Positions 10,301-18,740 of a stretch of 18,740 nucleotides of DNA are shown here, piece by piece. The stretch comes from Irineochytrium annulatum. Its lineage: Eukaryota; Chytridiomycota; Chytridiomycetes; Chytridiales; Chytridiaceae. The notes beneath the pieces are model-generated. The model did no database searches, was not told the DNA's origin, and saw nothing but the letters and a program-made list of their open reading frames with translations. The translations under genes and the position numbers were made by a program. The stretch lies in contig JADGJL010000536.1 of the NCBI GenBank assembly GCA_027600665.1, forward strand, positions 1 through 18,740, in the 5' to 3' direction. Position 1 is the first letter of the stretch; each line of letters starts with the position of its first letter.

Positions 10301-11015
10301 GCGCGCTGTGAAGATCAAGGCTAAAGGCGCCAAGAGCGTGTTCTACATCCCCATCCACATCAAGGTCAGCGATCGCAACACCATGAACAACCGGTTCCTT
10401 CCCTTCGAGGAGATTGCCACGGACTGCGTCATCTCGATGGACGATGACTGGGACATGCCGCACGGGCACATCACGTTTGCCATCAGACTTTGGCAGGCGC
10501 AATTCTTCCACAACCTCGTCGGGTTCAAGCACCTCGGTCGCGTGCACGTCTTCGACGAGAAGACGGGCAGGTACGCGTATCACAAGAGCGGGAAGGCGGG
10601 AGGCGTGTCGATGGTTCTGCCGTCGGGGGCCGTGTACCACAAGAAGTACCACGAGATGTACACGAATGCTCTGCCGCGGCAGGCGAGGATGACTGTCGAC
10701 CGTTTGACGAACTGCGACGACATCCTGTTTAACATGATGATCGCTAACGCTACGGGCTCAGGCCCCGTGGTCATCGACTCCGTTGCAAAACCGCTGGAGA
10801 TGGGCGGGCTGTGGCTCGAGCCGGATCATTTCGCTGAGAGGAGCACGTGCCTCGACACATTTACGAGGGACATCTTCGGGGGCGAGATGCCGCTGAAGTT
10901 TACGACGACGTTCTTCAAGGACCGGCCGAATGAGAAGGCGTTGCCGGGGAAGAAGGATTTGAAGTCCTCTAAGGAGCAGCCGAAGAAGGAAAGGGAGAAT
11001 GGGCAGAGGCCGTAA
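7329..11015 (+). CDS. Large type II membrane protein with three glycosyltransferase-like regions, C-terminal GT64 (exostosin-type)
   Basis: A single uninterrupted 1228-codon frame. The N-terminus is His-rich (21-31) and followed by one membrane segment at about 53-70 (ARFGLLSTVAVALFLLMM), then an acidic stalk (100-200). This is the layout of a Golgi type II glycosyltransferase. Region 1 (about 205-480) begins HVCVIGNTQKEEDALRIHSMW and has YFFTHDDDLEFF with a DxD-type triplet at 287-289. Region 2 (about 553-830) begins FRLAIHVFTMDRPGSFDRL and has YAIFLEDDVEVSPHF with EDD at 661-663. Region 3 (about 940-1175) resembles the GT64 domain of EXT/EXTL proteins: CTMVMPVYSRYEKI, LVWNN, NNRFLPFEEI, CVISMDDDWDMP (DDD 1038-1040), GVSMVLPSGAVYHKKY and LTNCDDILFNM. 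A Lys-rich tail follows. Sugar and acceptor are unknown. GT64 assignment is fairly secure; the GT-A reading of regions 1 and 2 rests on acidic motifs and context. ATG 7329 is the first after the in-frame stop at 7293. Unlike every other full gene here it has no introns. Confidence 0.85.
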   Translation: MFLQDGADRLPTYSNLSRKRHLHPHLHLHHHPSLWCPPLPDGLPFRIRALRYARFGLLSTVAVALFLLMMSREDDRRHHRSAAYGVAWGDDARQWTDRPIADASPGVDRGVGVGRWKGPEVGGGDLFANVVDEHDEEEGAEGADGDDYDDGGRGRDLDRDAEDDRWENGSGDPFLGGVEEDGVVVEEQETASDEFGGDKDKRRWKHVCVIGNTQKEEDALRIHSMWGGRFTAFWFVWGEEEASTAADRRPANLHLFRGGKKTWAQGIHYLLSVARRQHDCEYFFTHDDDLEFFASKSSSGLSGSMKLDAALTDVLLSYQPAVAGFPWTVGDNATDAARAREEKYAAAEVAPLAGFDSGMVIYHKSVVDFFIPFAPRGEGGIKGDWSLCAHFLNLFAPLVLKGSAVRLNSFAYTNRINLDNVKRTNRGPALTGVDGLVLHRESRHPYEYKLNYRYKTLLSDGLMLMNQRWGRTLEPYDITWDVEAFPAPANVNVSSVGSFTTRPQGLRTIESSAVLDNLAAVYDLSHVALSSNEYLRQKFTLEDIYTRSLAPDQTFRLAIHVFTMDRPGSFDRLWSSVNAANTIDRAVEFTIHVDKPDDKPSAAPDDVTELPARDYIRRLQSMTSRHGPVRLDISTSGRGLKQSVLDAWSPNDRREYAIFLEDDVEVSPHFLEYAEQMVARYLHPAGVRQSVNGSERCMGVSLYNMRFQEVDDRPWAVDTGPLHTPYILQHPQSWGAVFRPETWVEFLSWYMALPADYNPLLPMSLTNRWPEKRSWKKFLIRFMGEKGIFMIYPNLPGGLSLSTNHLESGTNDRSTGPKLQKMKNRFTMPLLDLKRIEIDAMTLGLSNDHLAFYATLLKRSGPVVKLNLSPGNAAKIWEEMFDDVREGSDATGTHVRKWPVPANLYLPPMNELPIFNSHFNPAGSITALAKNQSVQSFDKCTMVMPVYSRYEKILDRLEHYHTHPLLDSIVLVWNNPNAAPPKIHAPTKSRARAVKIKAKGAKSVFYIPIHIKVSDRNTMNNRFLPFEEIATDCVISMDDDWDMPHGHITFAIRLWQAQFFHNLVGFKHLGRVHVFDEKTGRYAYHKSGKAGGVSMVLPSGAVYHKKYHEMYTNALPRQARMTVDRLTNCDDILFNMMIANATGSGPVVIDSVAKPLEMGGLWLEPDHFAERSTCLDTFTRDIFGGEMPLKFTTTFFKDRPNEKALPGKKDLKSSKEQPKKERENGQRP

Positions 11016-11677
11016 TACTGGTTGAGAGATTAATATATTTTCTTATCATGCATAGAATCTGATGCTGCGCTTATATATACTAGTAGCCTAATACAAATTA
11101 CTTTTGATGCACATAGGCTTCCATCGGGTTCACAGGGGAACGCATTAGTGCGCTTATGAGAATGAGAAGAAGCCTACCCTGTAGCAAACTGAGCACTGAT
11201 GCAGTATCCACAACCCTCGGCAAATATGAGATCAAGCTACTAGATAACACGCAGAAAATCCTTGCACGATGCAATCACGCGAAATCAATAATTCAAAAGT
11301 GACTTTGAAGACACAGAAGTTCGCGAGATCTCGCATCGACGTGGCCTGGCTCGGCACCATGTGCTTCTCGCTGTGCTAGTACTGATTCGCATTTGGCGCG
11401 GGTTGCTCGCCTGAAGGGTAAATTTGACAAGGTCAGAGCCATTGTCATTTCGTAAATCCCTTATTTACATTCAGCGTATCGACGACCTCCCCGCGAGCGA
11501 CCCGACCCGACCGACACCCTCCCACGAACTCGCAGGACTTCAGGACATCGACCGACTTCGTCGACTTTCCCGACAGTCCCTACCTCCGTCGCGGAATCAC
11601 CTCTTCCTCACCAGTAGGACGACCTCATCGCAGAGCAATTCACCTCATCTCAACACTCCAACATCTCATCAGCAGCA
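11016..11677. other. Intergenic: 3' UTR of the GT gene and promoter/5' UTR of the secreted-protein gene
   Basis: About 660 bp without a supported gene. The left part is AT-rich, with TATATA near 11072, as expected of a 3' UTR. From about 11478 to 11677 the + strand is rich in C and pyrimidines, with overlapping CCGAC repeats (11496-11514, again near 11550 and 11567). This fits a long 5' UTR or core promoter. An open frame at 11424-11717 runs through it but has no family signature and overlaps the next start. Confidence 0.45.
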
Positions 11678-13689
11678 ATGCGATCCTTGTCTGTTAGAAC
11701 TGTTCTCGTGGCCCTGACGGCGGCCGGGTCGGCCTATGGGGACTGTGCGGCGCCTTACACGGACTTGAGCGGGGCGTCGGCGAAGGTGTACACCACCACC
11801 GTGCTGTGGTTCAACGGGCAACGGAGCTGGTGCTGGCCCTTCGCCGACCGGGCGAACGCTGTCATCGGCAGCGACGTCAGGGTTAAGGCCAACTCCATCA
11901 TCTCCCTCACCTACCCCGACGGCGCGTCAGCCGGTGCACCCATCGTCAACGTTCTCCCGTGTCAAGACGGCTACTCTGATGCTTGGTTGAAGTTCACTGG
12001 CGTGGTCGAATACTCGACTGTGAACAACACGGTATGTTCGATTTGGAATTGCTCGAGGCCGGCGTTGCTGGAGATGTTGACCCTGCCGTTATCCGTGTAG
12101 TACCGTGACTTTGCGAGCGTGAACGCGTCGGGGATTGCGCTTAAGAAGGCGGGGTACTTCAACTACCCGATCGTGCCACCTGGGTCTAAGCTGAGCGACT
12201 GGTCGGGCTATGAGGTTCCCGCACACGACATCGTTCAGGCCTGGAACAAGTATGTTTGAATGCATTAGTAAATATTGTATATTAGCGTTCTGACGAAAAG
12301 CTTTCTTCAGCGGGAACAAGGTCTACTACTTCGACTTCGGGGCAATTCCGCAGGACAACATTTTGGATTACGTCCCGACAGCGGACTCCATTGCCGTGTA
12401 CGCGTCTGACAGCCACGGTATCCCCGTTAACAACGGCTTCTCAGTCGTTGACGCCGCGCCTGGGTCGCCGAAGTACACTGGCTTTTACTCGTAAGTGGTT
12501 TAGATGCAGTTGGAATTAGCCGAGACCAACAATTTACGTTTCGTTACTGCAGAATGCTTGCGTCGAACGTTACGGGCTCGCCCTTGAACTACTTCCGCTC
12601 GTACGACAACTTCACGTCCAACGCGAACTACACGCCCTCCGACCTCGGGATGGCGATGAACTGCCCCACCTCCTACCTCGAGACCTTCCTCTACAGAGGC
12701 AACCCGCCCGCTGCGCCCGCGACGACCCTCAGCGCGAACGCGGCCGCTATCCCGCCGCCGGCCCCGCCCGTCGACCCCTCCTCGAAGCCCTGCTACCAGC
12801 CCTACCTGACGGGCCCCAAGGGCTCGTACTCGTCCAAGCAGGGATACAGCGGTGGCAAGCAGTTCGGCTGCTGGAACATGGGCTCGCGGTCGTCCCTCTT
12901 CGCGGGCTCCGACAACGCCACGGCCCTCGCTCCGGTCCTTCAGCCCGTTTACAACGACCAGTACGTCGGCACCGCTACTCCGACGCTTGCGGGCAACCCG
13001 GTTTTCAACTACCTCCCGTGCCAGAGCTACTACTCTGACGCTGTCGAGGTTTGGTACGTCCCCGTCGACACCTCGGTGCCCTTCAACTTCGTAAGTGCTT
13101 CCTTGTTATCACAATAGCGCGACAAATTTATAACATGGGGCCCCATAATCCAGTTCACGGACTACGCGACCCTCCACACTGCCTTCAGCTCCGGCGCCGT
13201 CAGCGGGATCTTCAACTACGCCGTCGTCGAGCCCGGGTCGACCATCGCCGTCGCCAGCGTCGACGCCGCCGCAGAGCCCGCCCTCGCCTCCGTCGCGACG
13301 CCCAAGCTCATGGACGGCTGGTACCAGAACACTCAGGTCTTCTACTTCAACTTTGGCCCCGTGCCCACGGCCTCCTCCACCACCGCCTTCGTCACCAACG
13401 GCAAGGCCGTCTTCCCCGTCAAAGCCGACGGTGCGGGCGTCAACGTCCTCTCGGGCAAGCCGGTCTTCGACGCGGCGTTCGGCGACAACGCTTACACGGG
13501 CTTCTATGGGTAAGCATATTGTTCAACTCTGGTGTCTTGATAGAGCTAATTGCTAATGCTTTCTTTCGCAGCATGAGCACGACCGCCTCCACCAACGGCA
13601 CCCTCACGTCGATCGCCAGCGTGACATCAGCGACGACCGACATCGGGTCGATCCTCAACTGCCCCTACGCTTACTTCGCGTCCTCGTAA
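11678..13689 (+). CDS. Secreted protein of unknown function made of two tandem copies of one domain
   Basis: Six exons: 11678-12031, 12101-12249, 12311-12490, 12553-13090, 13154-13509, 13572-13689, giving 564 residues. MRSLSVRTVLVALTAAGSAYG is a signal peptide, with cleavage likely just before D22. The mature part has copy A (about 22-275), an Ala/Pro linker (277-303) and copy B (304-563). Matching landmarks: SWCWPFADRAN / FGCWNMGSRSS; PIVNVLPCQDGYSDAW / PVFNYLPCQSYYSDAV; KVYYFDFGAIP / QVFYFNFGPVP; YTGFYSM / YTGFYGM; DLGMAMNCPTSYL / DIGSILNCPYAYF. Each copy has four Cys at equivalent places (23, 52, 95, 265 and 308, 334, 384, about 557), suggesting conserved disulfides. There are several N-glycosylation sequons and no C-terminal hydrophobic tail, so it is probably soluble and extracellular. 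I recognise no enzyme motif. A wall, adhesion or environmental-binding role is only a guess. Confidence 0.85.
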
Positions 13690-14497
13690 ATCATTTTCTT
13701 TTTCGAGCAAACACGCTTCTCTTTTCCCATTTTCGCAATTCGTTAGCAATTTCGGTTCGCGGGGGTGAACAAGTATGGAGGGGAGGAGGAGACCTTTTTG
13801 CGGTTCGATTCTTTTTCGATTCTTGCTAAGCTATCGGACTTCGTCGCTGATGGGGTGATTTTGGTGTCGGGTCGGGGTGAGGTGATGGAAAAACGCAACG
13901 TACAATTACCCTTTACTCTCTCATTACACATAGTGGATATTAATTACGATTGCGAGGAAAGGGGGTTGGGGTTAGACTTTTAGATGCTCTATTTCGGCCT
14001 CCCTTCATGAATTACTCGTGTTTCTTTTAGGAATATGGGGAATTCCTGCAGTACTTTTATTTGCTTTTATTTCTTTGTCGATGCCGCCACCTTTTTACAC
14101 CGCTTCAATCTCTTTTTAGTCAACTACACTTAAACGTTGTGTTTGAGCATCCAAATCTCCACTGAAAGTAATGCTGTTACAAGGCACCTAATATTAATGG
14201 ACATTTCTTAAAAGCGTTACAGTTACAATGGACAATCGTATTATTGAATGCGTTACGATATATATATATCCAAAAACACAGGTGAAGTAAAGAAAAAAAA
14301 AAAAAAAAAAAAGGTTAAAAAAAGAAAAAGGGCCAATTGAAAACCAGAAAAAAACGTACAAAACACCCAAAAAAAAAAAAAACACGAAATGTTAACGTAA
14401 AATAACCACCGTTAATTAAAAAAAAAAAAAAAAAAAAAACAGGTGAACTGAAGAAAATGGGCCATTTGAAACGCTGCAAAACCGGTCCTATCCACCC
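13690..14497. other. Convergent intergenic gap, AT-rich with homopolymer runs
   Basis: About 800 bp between two converging stop codons, holding no supported gene. It contains an AT microsatellite near 14259-14269 and long A runs at 14293-14312 (20), 14369-14382 (14) and 14418-14439 (22). The right half carries a degenerate duplicate of the neighbouring gene's 3' end, listed separately. Confidence 0.6.
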
Positions 14498-14529
14498 TCA
14501 TCTATAATTCCGACGATATGTTAACGTCA
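14278..14529. repeat. Imperfect tandem duplication of the WDR48-like gene's 3' end with poly-A expansions
   Basis: Two units share ordered landmarks. Unit 1 (14278-about 14400) has ACAGGTGAAGTAAAG, GGGCCAATTGAAAAC and AAATGTTAACGTAAAATA. Unit 2 (14439-14529) has ACAGGTGAACTGAAG, GGGCCATTTGAAACG and ATATGTTAACGTCAAAT. Unit 2 includes the last 32 coding bases of the minus-strand WDR48-like gene plus its proximal 3' UTR, so unit 1 looks like a decayed copy placed downstream. Unit 1 has been enlarged by runs of 20 and 14 A, and a 22-A run joins the units. Confidence 0.6.
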
Positions 14530-17500
14530 AATCCCCAACAGATTTCCAGATGTGATGCTTCACGGTGGCCAGCGTGACTTTTGGAGGCAGCGCCTGAAAT
14601 CAGTGTGGTAAGAACGAAAGTGCGGAAATACGAATCGAGAAGCACAAGCAAGTACCTTATCGTTACAACACAGTTCAAAATATCGCTCCGGCTTTATCAA
14701 GCCCCGCACGACCTTCTCTGCCTGCACCTTCTCCGGCCCAACGATGCTGTCGTTCAAACATATCTTTAAGGCCTGGAGATTCGCGATGGATTGCACTCTT
14801 ATTTCCTCCCTCTCCTGGCCCGCCCCAAATCTCGTCACGTTATCCGCAGCAACCATTGCCGCCTGCTCCGCGTCCACCAGTGCCTGCCGCACAAGCTCCA
14901 CAGGCGGGTTCAAACCGATGTTTTCGACGACGTAGTTTAAGAGCTTTCGTATCCGAAGCATCCGATTAGAGGAGAGCCGCGATGTGTTGTTCGGCAGGTC
15001 AGGAAGATTTGAATTCGGATGCGGAACGAGAACAAAGGACATCTTGGCCGGGTCGCGCACTGGGGTCTTAGAGTCCGAGATGCCGTCCAGAACCCACTTC
15101 GGGATACACTCCTCCAACCGAGCTGCTTCTCGAGACCACCCCAGCGCTCCTACTGAGGAGCGGATCTGCTCCAAGAACGCACCGGCTTCAGGAGATTCTT
15201 CTATTGACAAGATCACCGGGACGGAAGGGGGCAACCGTATTGGCGGGATCTCTTCGGGGTTCGGGGTGTAGGGCCGAGGCTATATCTTCGCGTTAAATAA
15301 AAGCGATTGAAGTCAGCACCAACGTACATTCAGGACGAGGTCGCGAATGGTTGCCTCGATACTCGCGGCGGTTTCCTCCGCGTTCATCGACGGCAAAACA
15401 CGCATGTCCCCAAAAGCGTTTGGCGACATGCTGGAGTTGGAACCGTTCCCTTCATGGACGCCCTTCAGCATGATCAAAGGTCTCGGTAAGGAGTTCGAGT
15501 CCGTTGCTGAGGTTGCGACGGGGATACTAACGGCCCCCAATGGTTCCGACGCCGCCCTGGTCGGCCTATGCATCACGGCCTCCCCATCTGCCCCGTTGCT
15601 TAGCTCGCTCTTCACCGTTCCTCCCCCGCTGGAAGACTCGGACGCGATCGACATTTTATCCTTACCCCACTTCCCCAACCCCCTCAGCGACTGCTTCTTC
15701 TTTAGCGACGGCGATACGCTCAGCATCGGAGTAGTAGTGCCGCTCGTGCCGTTGCTGTGAACGCCGCTGACCAATATCCCACCAACCATTCCGCCCTCCG
15801 ACGAAGCCCCGTCGGCATCCAGCCGGGTCTCGGGCGGATCGCGAGATGGCGTCCGACGCTTCACCGAGTTGCGCAGCTTCGTCATCAGGCCCGTCGCGGT
15901 CCCGTTCGCCAACATCAAGGCCTCCGCCCCAGAAGCCGCCCCAGGCAGACTCGACTTTCTCGTCCGAGGCGATGGCTTCGCTCTCGCGGTACTATCTGGC
16001 GAGTTGGGCACTGTAACCCCGCCATGACTGCTTGCACCAAGACTCAAGATGGAGACCGAGCCAAACGACTGGCCTGATGCGAACCGCTCTCGTGCTGATT
16101 GCGGTGGAGGTCCGGCGGGTGGAGGAGGGAGGTTGAGAAGCGGAGCTGGCGGTTCTTCAAGATGCGGGGTTAAGTTACCAGGTGCAAATGAGGATGATGA
16201 TGCGTCTGAAGAGAACGTGCCGTTGGTATCACTCGATGTTCTCGGCTCGGACTCTGAGGTATTCCCGTTCTCCTGATGCCGATCAGGGGAGGCCGACCCA
16301 ACAGTAGGCGGGCGGTCACGTCCGACCGTCTCGCCTTCAACAGGATCTGACGCTTTCACGCTCTCCGCCGCACCGCCATTAACCAGGATACCTGGGTCGC
16401 CCGACGAAGAAGCTTCGTGTGCGACATACGTTCCAAGAACAACATGATCATCGCCCTCCTCTACAGGGTCTTCCACCATATGTCCGTTCGAAACCGCTAT
16501 GGCCGGGCCATAGTTTGCCTCCTGTCCATATATGTACATATGCGTCTCTTCAGGCGGAGCTCCTCGGTTCGTATAGGTTAATGCGCCCAAGTAGAAGTCG
16601 TTATATAACAGCGCTTGAGCGGGGACACGATTGACCATAGCATGCGTGTAACAGATAAACAGATGCGTCAACACCCAGCGTCCGATGTTAACTGCAGGAT
16701 GGTAAGCTTATGGATGTAAAATCCAACGCACTTCTCTGATCCTCCAAAGCAGGTTTGTACTCGCAGCCGGTATCCTCGTGGTACATTTCAGCGTCGTAGC
16801 ACTTCGCTTCATCTAAATGGACGGAAATGTACTATCATACATTTGTAAGTAACGGCCTCTACACATGTGAAGAAACACCACATACCCCGTTCTTGTTGTC
16901 TAACGAGCACCAATTCGCAATCCACTCCATGGTGTTCTCTGCCTCAATGACACTCTCATATAGCGTCCGATCCTTGGCCTCTGCCTCCGCATCCGCGTCA
17001 TCATTCCGCGCAACCACCTCCCCGCCCTTCTTAAAGACCTTCACGCGGACGCACCGCACAAGGTCCCATACTTCGACGTCCCCGTCGGTGTTCTCCGAAA
17101 CGACGCGTCTCCGGTCGTTCAAAAGAGTGTACTTGGCGATCGACGGCGCACCAACGATCGAGTGGTCCGGGTGTTTCCACACGGGTTCGACGGGAGGATC
17201 CTCAATTTCCCAGTCGTTCGCGTTCAGCGACATTGAAGTTGCTGCGTGGATGGGAGGTGTTGCCGGCGCGACTGACGAGGCGGAGATGGAGATTTGTTGC
17301 GGTACGTCCGTGGACGTCAGGGAGAAGTGATATGATCGCAGTGACCGTTCATCGTCGAGAAGGGGTTTAGGTTGGCGGATGATGGAGGAGGTTGGTATTA
17401 TGATCTGGTCTGAATCATCAGGAATGTTTTCCGACGAGTTTACGACCGTAGCATGGCGGAAGGGTATATCTCTCTACAACAGAATGAGTTGCGGTATGCA

Positions 17501-18492
17501 TGAAAGCAACGAACCCATCGATTTACTGTCGACTTGTTTGTTGCTGTCCAGACGTACATATCATCCAGAGCGACAATCTAGATATGGTTAGCAATAAAGG
17601 ATGCCTGTCCGTCGTCACCTTATTCACCGCTCTATCTTCCCTACAAATGGCAACACAATCCACCAATTCGTCATGCCCACCTTTGCTACCCTTTGTCGAA
17701 TCTCCGCCAATCCGTCTCCGCGTCATCTTCGTCACCCACCCATCCCGTCCACCAGACCAGAAAGTCTCCAAATCAGGATGATTGGAATAAAGGCACCAAA
17801 TAGAGTCCTCGGCGTGCGTGTACGTGACCATACACCGCTGCGGCTGCGCGAGCGACCATAGCTTGATCGTCGTGTCGGAAGACGCCGAGATGACCCATCG
17901 CCCATCGTCACTGACCAGCACGCTCCGGATGTTATCCGTGTGTCCCGTTAGCCGGATCTCCCGCTTCCCCGACCGCGGATCCCAGACCTTTACAACCTTC
18001 TCAGGCGATCCAGATACCAGCACGTTGCCGGCGGGGTTAGCCGCAAGCGCGTATATCGACGCGGACGGTAGCGGATCGTGTGACAGTACTTAAGCATATC
18101 GTCAGTACGACCTAGCAGACTCGGCAAGACTTACAACGCCAAGGCTCCCTGTCATCAAATCCTTGCATTTCGCCGCGGTTCTCCCCAATATTCCAGAGGA
18201 TGATACGGCGATCTAGGCCACCAGAAGCGACCCAATTCGCCGACGACGCGTAGGCCAACGCTTTTATGTAATCTGTGTGGTGGCCGAGGCGGACGTGCAT
18301 CTGACTCTCGTTCACCGACCACAAATACACCATGCGATCGGAAGAAGCGGATATCACTAAGGGCTACCGTTAAAGACCATCAACGGAAACGAAGAGCTCA
18401 CTTTGACGGCCTTGATTGCACAACACAATGTCGTTAACCCAATCGCTATGCGCTTGATACGTCCTCAAGAGGGTGGACGGCGGCATGCGTGT
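14498..18492 (-). CDS. WDR48: WDR48/UAF1-like WD40 protein with C-terminal DUF3337-type region (5' end unresolved)
   Basis: In animals and fungi this family scaffolds and activates USP1/USP12/USP46-type deubiquitinases. Exons: 18492-18402, 18356-18135, 18088-17619, 17577-17515, 17473-16886, 16831-16732, 16691-15328, 15279-14656, 14593-14498, about 1205 residues in frame. WD40 landmarks in order are HSDWVNDIVL, MISASSDRMVYLW, TDYIKALAYA, ASGGLDRRIILWNI, LVSGSPEKVVKVWDPRSG, HTDNIRSVLV, ISASSDTTIKLWS, WSGGRDGWV, YVWTATNKSTVNRW, YTLLNDRRRVVSENT and VEVWDLV. Then come family segments EWIANWCSLD, ISVHLDEAKCYDAEM and GRWVLTHLF. The 1.36-kb exon encodes a long Ser/Pro/Gly-rich, probably disordered insert. 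The C-terminal region has PPSVPVILSIEE, LEECIPKWVLDGI, KMSFVLVPHP and the conserved end TVKHHIWKSVGDLTLTYR. Introns are 40-62 nt. The first WD40 blade is not seen clearly upstream. Translation may start at ATG 18486 or in earlier exons, some of which may lie beyond the edge. Confidence 0.9.
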
Positions 18493-18552
18493 CTAAATTG
18501 AGAAAACCTTCAGCACCAACGGACATCGCCCCTTCCAGGCACAGAAGCTCAC

Positions 18553-18740
18553 CGACCACCGCGGGCCTCTCTCCTGCGCGGCGACAAAGTCGACATCCGG
18601 CACGGACTGGCTCCTCTGCGTCCGATACGTCCCAGCGAACGTCACGCTCCGAGTTTTCCGCAGGATGCCCGCATCCGACTTTATCCTCGAAACGTCCGCG
18701 GCCCCAAGTGGTGATAGGGCGCTAGCGCCAGGATGCAACC
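18553..18740 (-). CDS. Possible upstream exon of the WDR48-like gene (partial, uncertain)
   Basis: A frame open to the window edge joins in phase 0 to the next WDR48 exon through a 60-nt intron (18493-18552, GTGAGC...TTTAG). Its product (SDAGILRKTRSVTFAGTYRT and onward) does not look like the expected first WD40 blade. Other frames of the same stretch carry the more WD-like fragments RWDVSDAEEPV and LALAPYHHL. The exon boundaries or the base sequence may therefore be misread here. Confidence 0.35.

Noticed and set aside
11424..11717. 97-codon open frame ahead of the secreted-protein gene
   Set aside because: It overlaps the signal-peptide start in another frame, is a low-complexity product of pyrimidine-rich sequence, and most likely lies in the 5' UTR.
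14278..14440. SINE or retroposed element, suggested by the long A runs
   Set aside because: No polymerase III boxes, target-site duplications or tRNA-like head were seen. The shared landmarks with the WDR48-like 3' end fit local duplication better.
18489..18725. 78-codon Arg/Ser-rich open frame on the plus strand at the right edge
   Set aside because: It lies opposite the WDR48-like 5' region and is a composition artefact with no motif.

Overview
This window looks like nuclear DNA from a fungus, probably an early-diverging (chytrid-like) one. Genes sit close together on both strands and are split by very short GT-AG introns, mostly 40-70 nt. It holds a PMT2-type protein O-mannosyltransferase and a PPZ-type phosphatase, the latter a fungal family. 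A complex I subunit is present, so the organism respires through complex I. The chytrid-like placement is an inference, not something the sequence proves.

Layout: (1) 1-368, + strand, the spliced 3' end of an unrecognised gene. (2) 769-3734, - strand, a 12-exon PMT2-family O-mannosyltransferase. (3) 4275-5110, - strand, a 6-exon NDUFS6-type zinc-binding subunit of mitochondrial complex I. (4) 5240-6809, + strand, a 3-exon PPZ-type Ser/Thr phosphatase with an N-myristoylation-type start, divergent from NDUFS6 across about 130 bp. (5) 7329-11015, + strand, an intronless 1228-residue type II membrane protein that appears to carry three successive GT-A-like glycosyltransferase regions, the last one a GT64 (exostosin-type) domain. 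(6) 11678-13689, + strand, a 6-exon secreted protein built of two copies of one Cys-containing domain. (7) 14498 to the right edge, - strand, a WDR48/UAF1-like WD40 protein with its C-terminal DUF3337-type region; its 5' end is unresolved. The gaps at 369-768, 3735-4274, 6810-7328, 11016-11677 and 13690-14497 hold no convincing gene. The last gap contains a degenerate duplicate of the WDR48 gene's 3' end, inflated by poly-A runs.

All exon joins were read by eye from splice sites, frame closure and family motifs. The PMT2, NDUFS6, PPZ and secreted-protein models close to exact multiples of three.

The genes do not form an operon. Two themes recur: secretory-pathway glycosylation (PMT2 in the ER, the multi-GT protein probably in the Golgi, and a secreted candidate substrate) and ordinary housekeeping (complex I, PPZ signalling, WDR48-type deubiquitinase support). 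The best candidate for something undescribed is the triple-glycosyltransferase protein. Next come the secreted protein, whose two halves share intron positions and phases, and an 18-nt micro-exon that carries the catalytic Asp-Glu motif of the O-mannosyltransferase.
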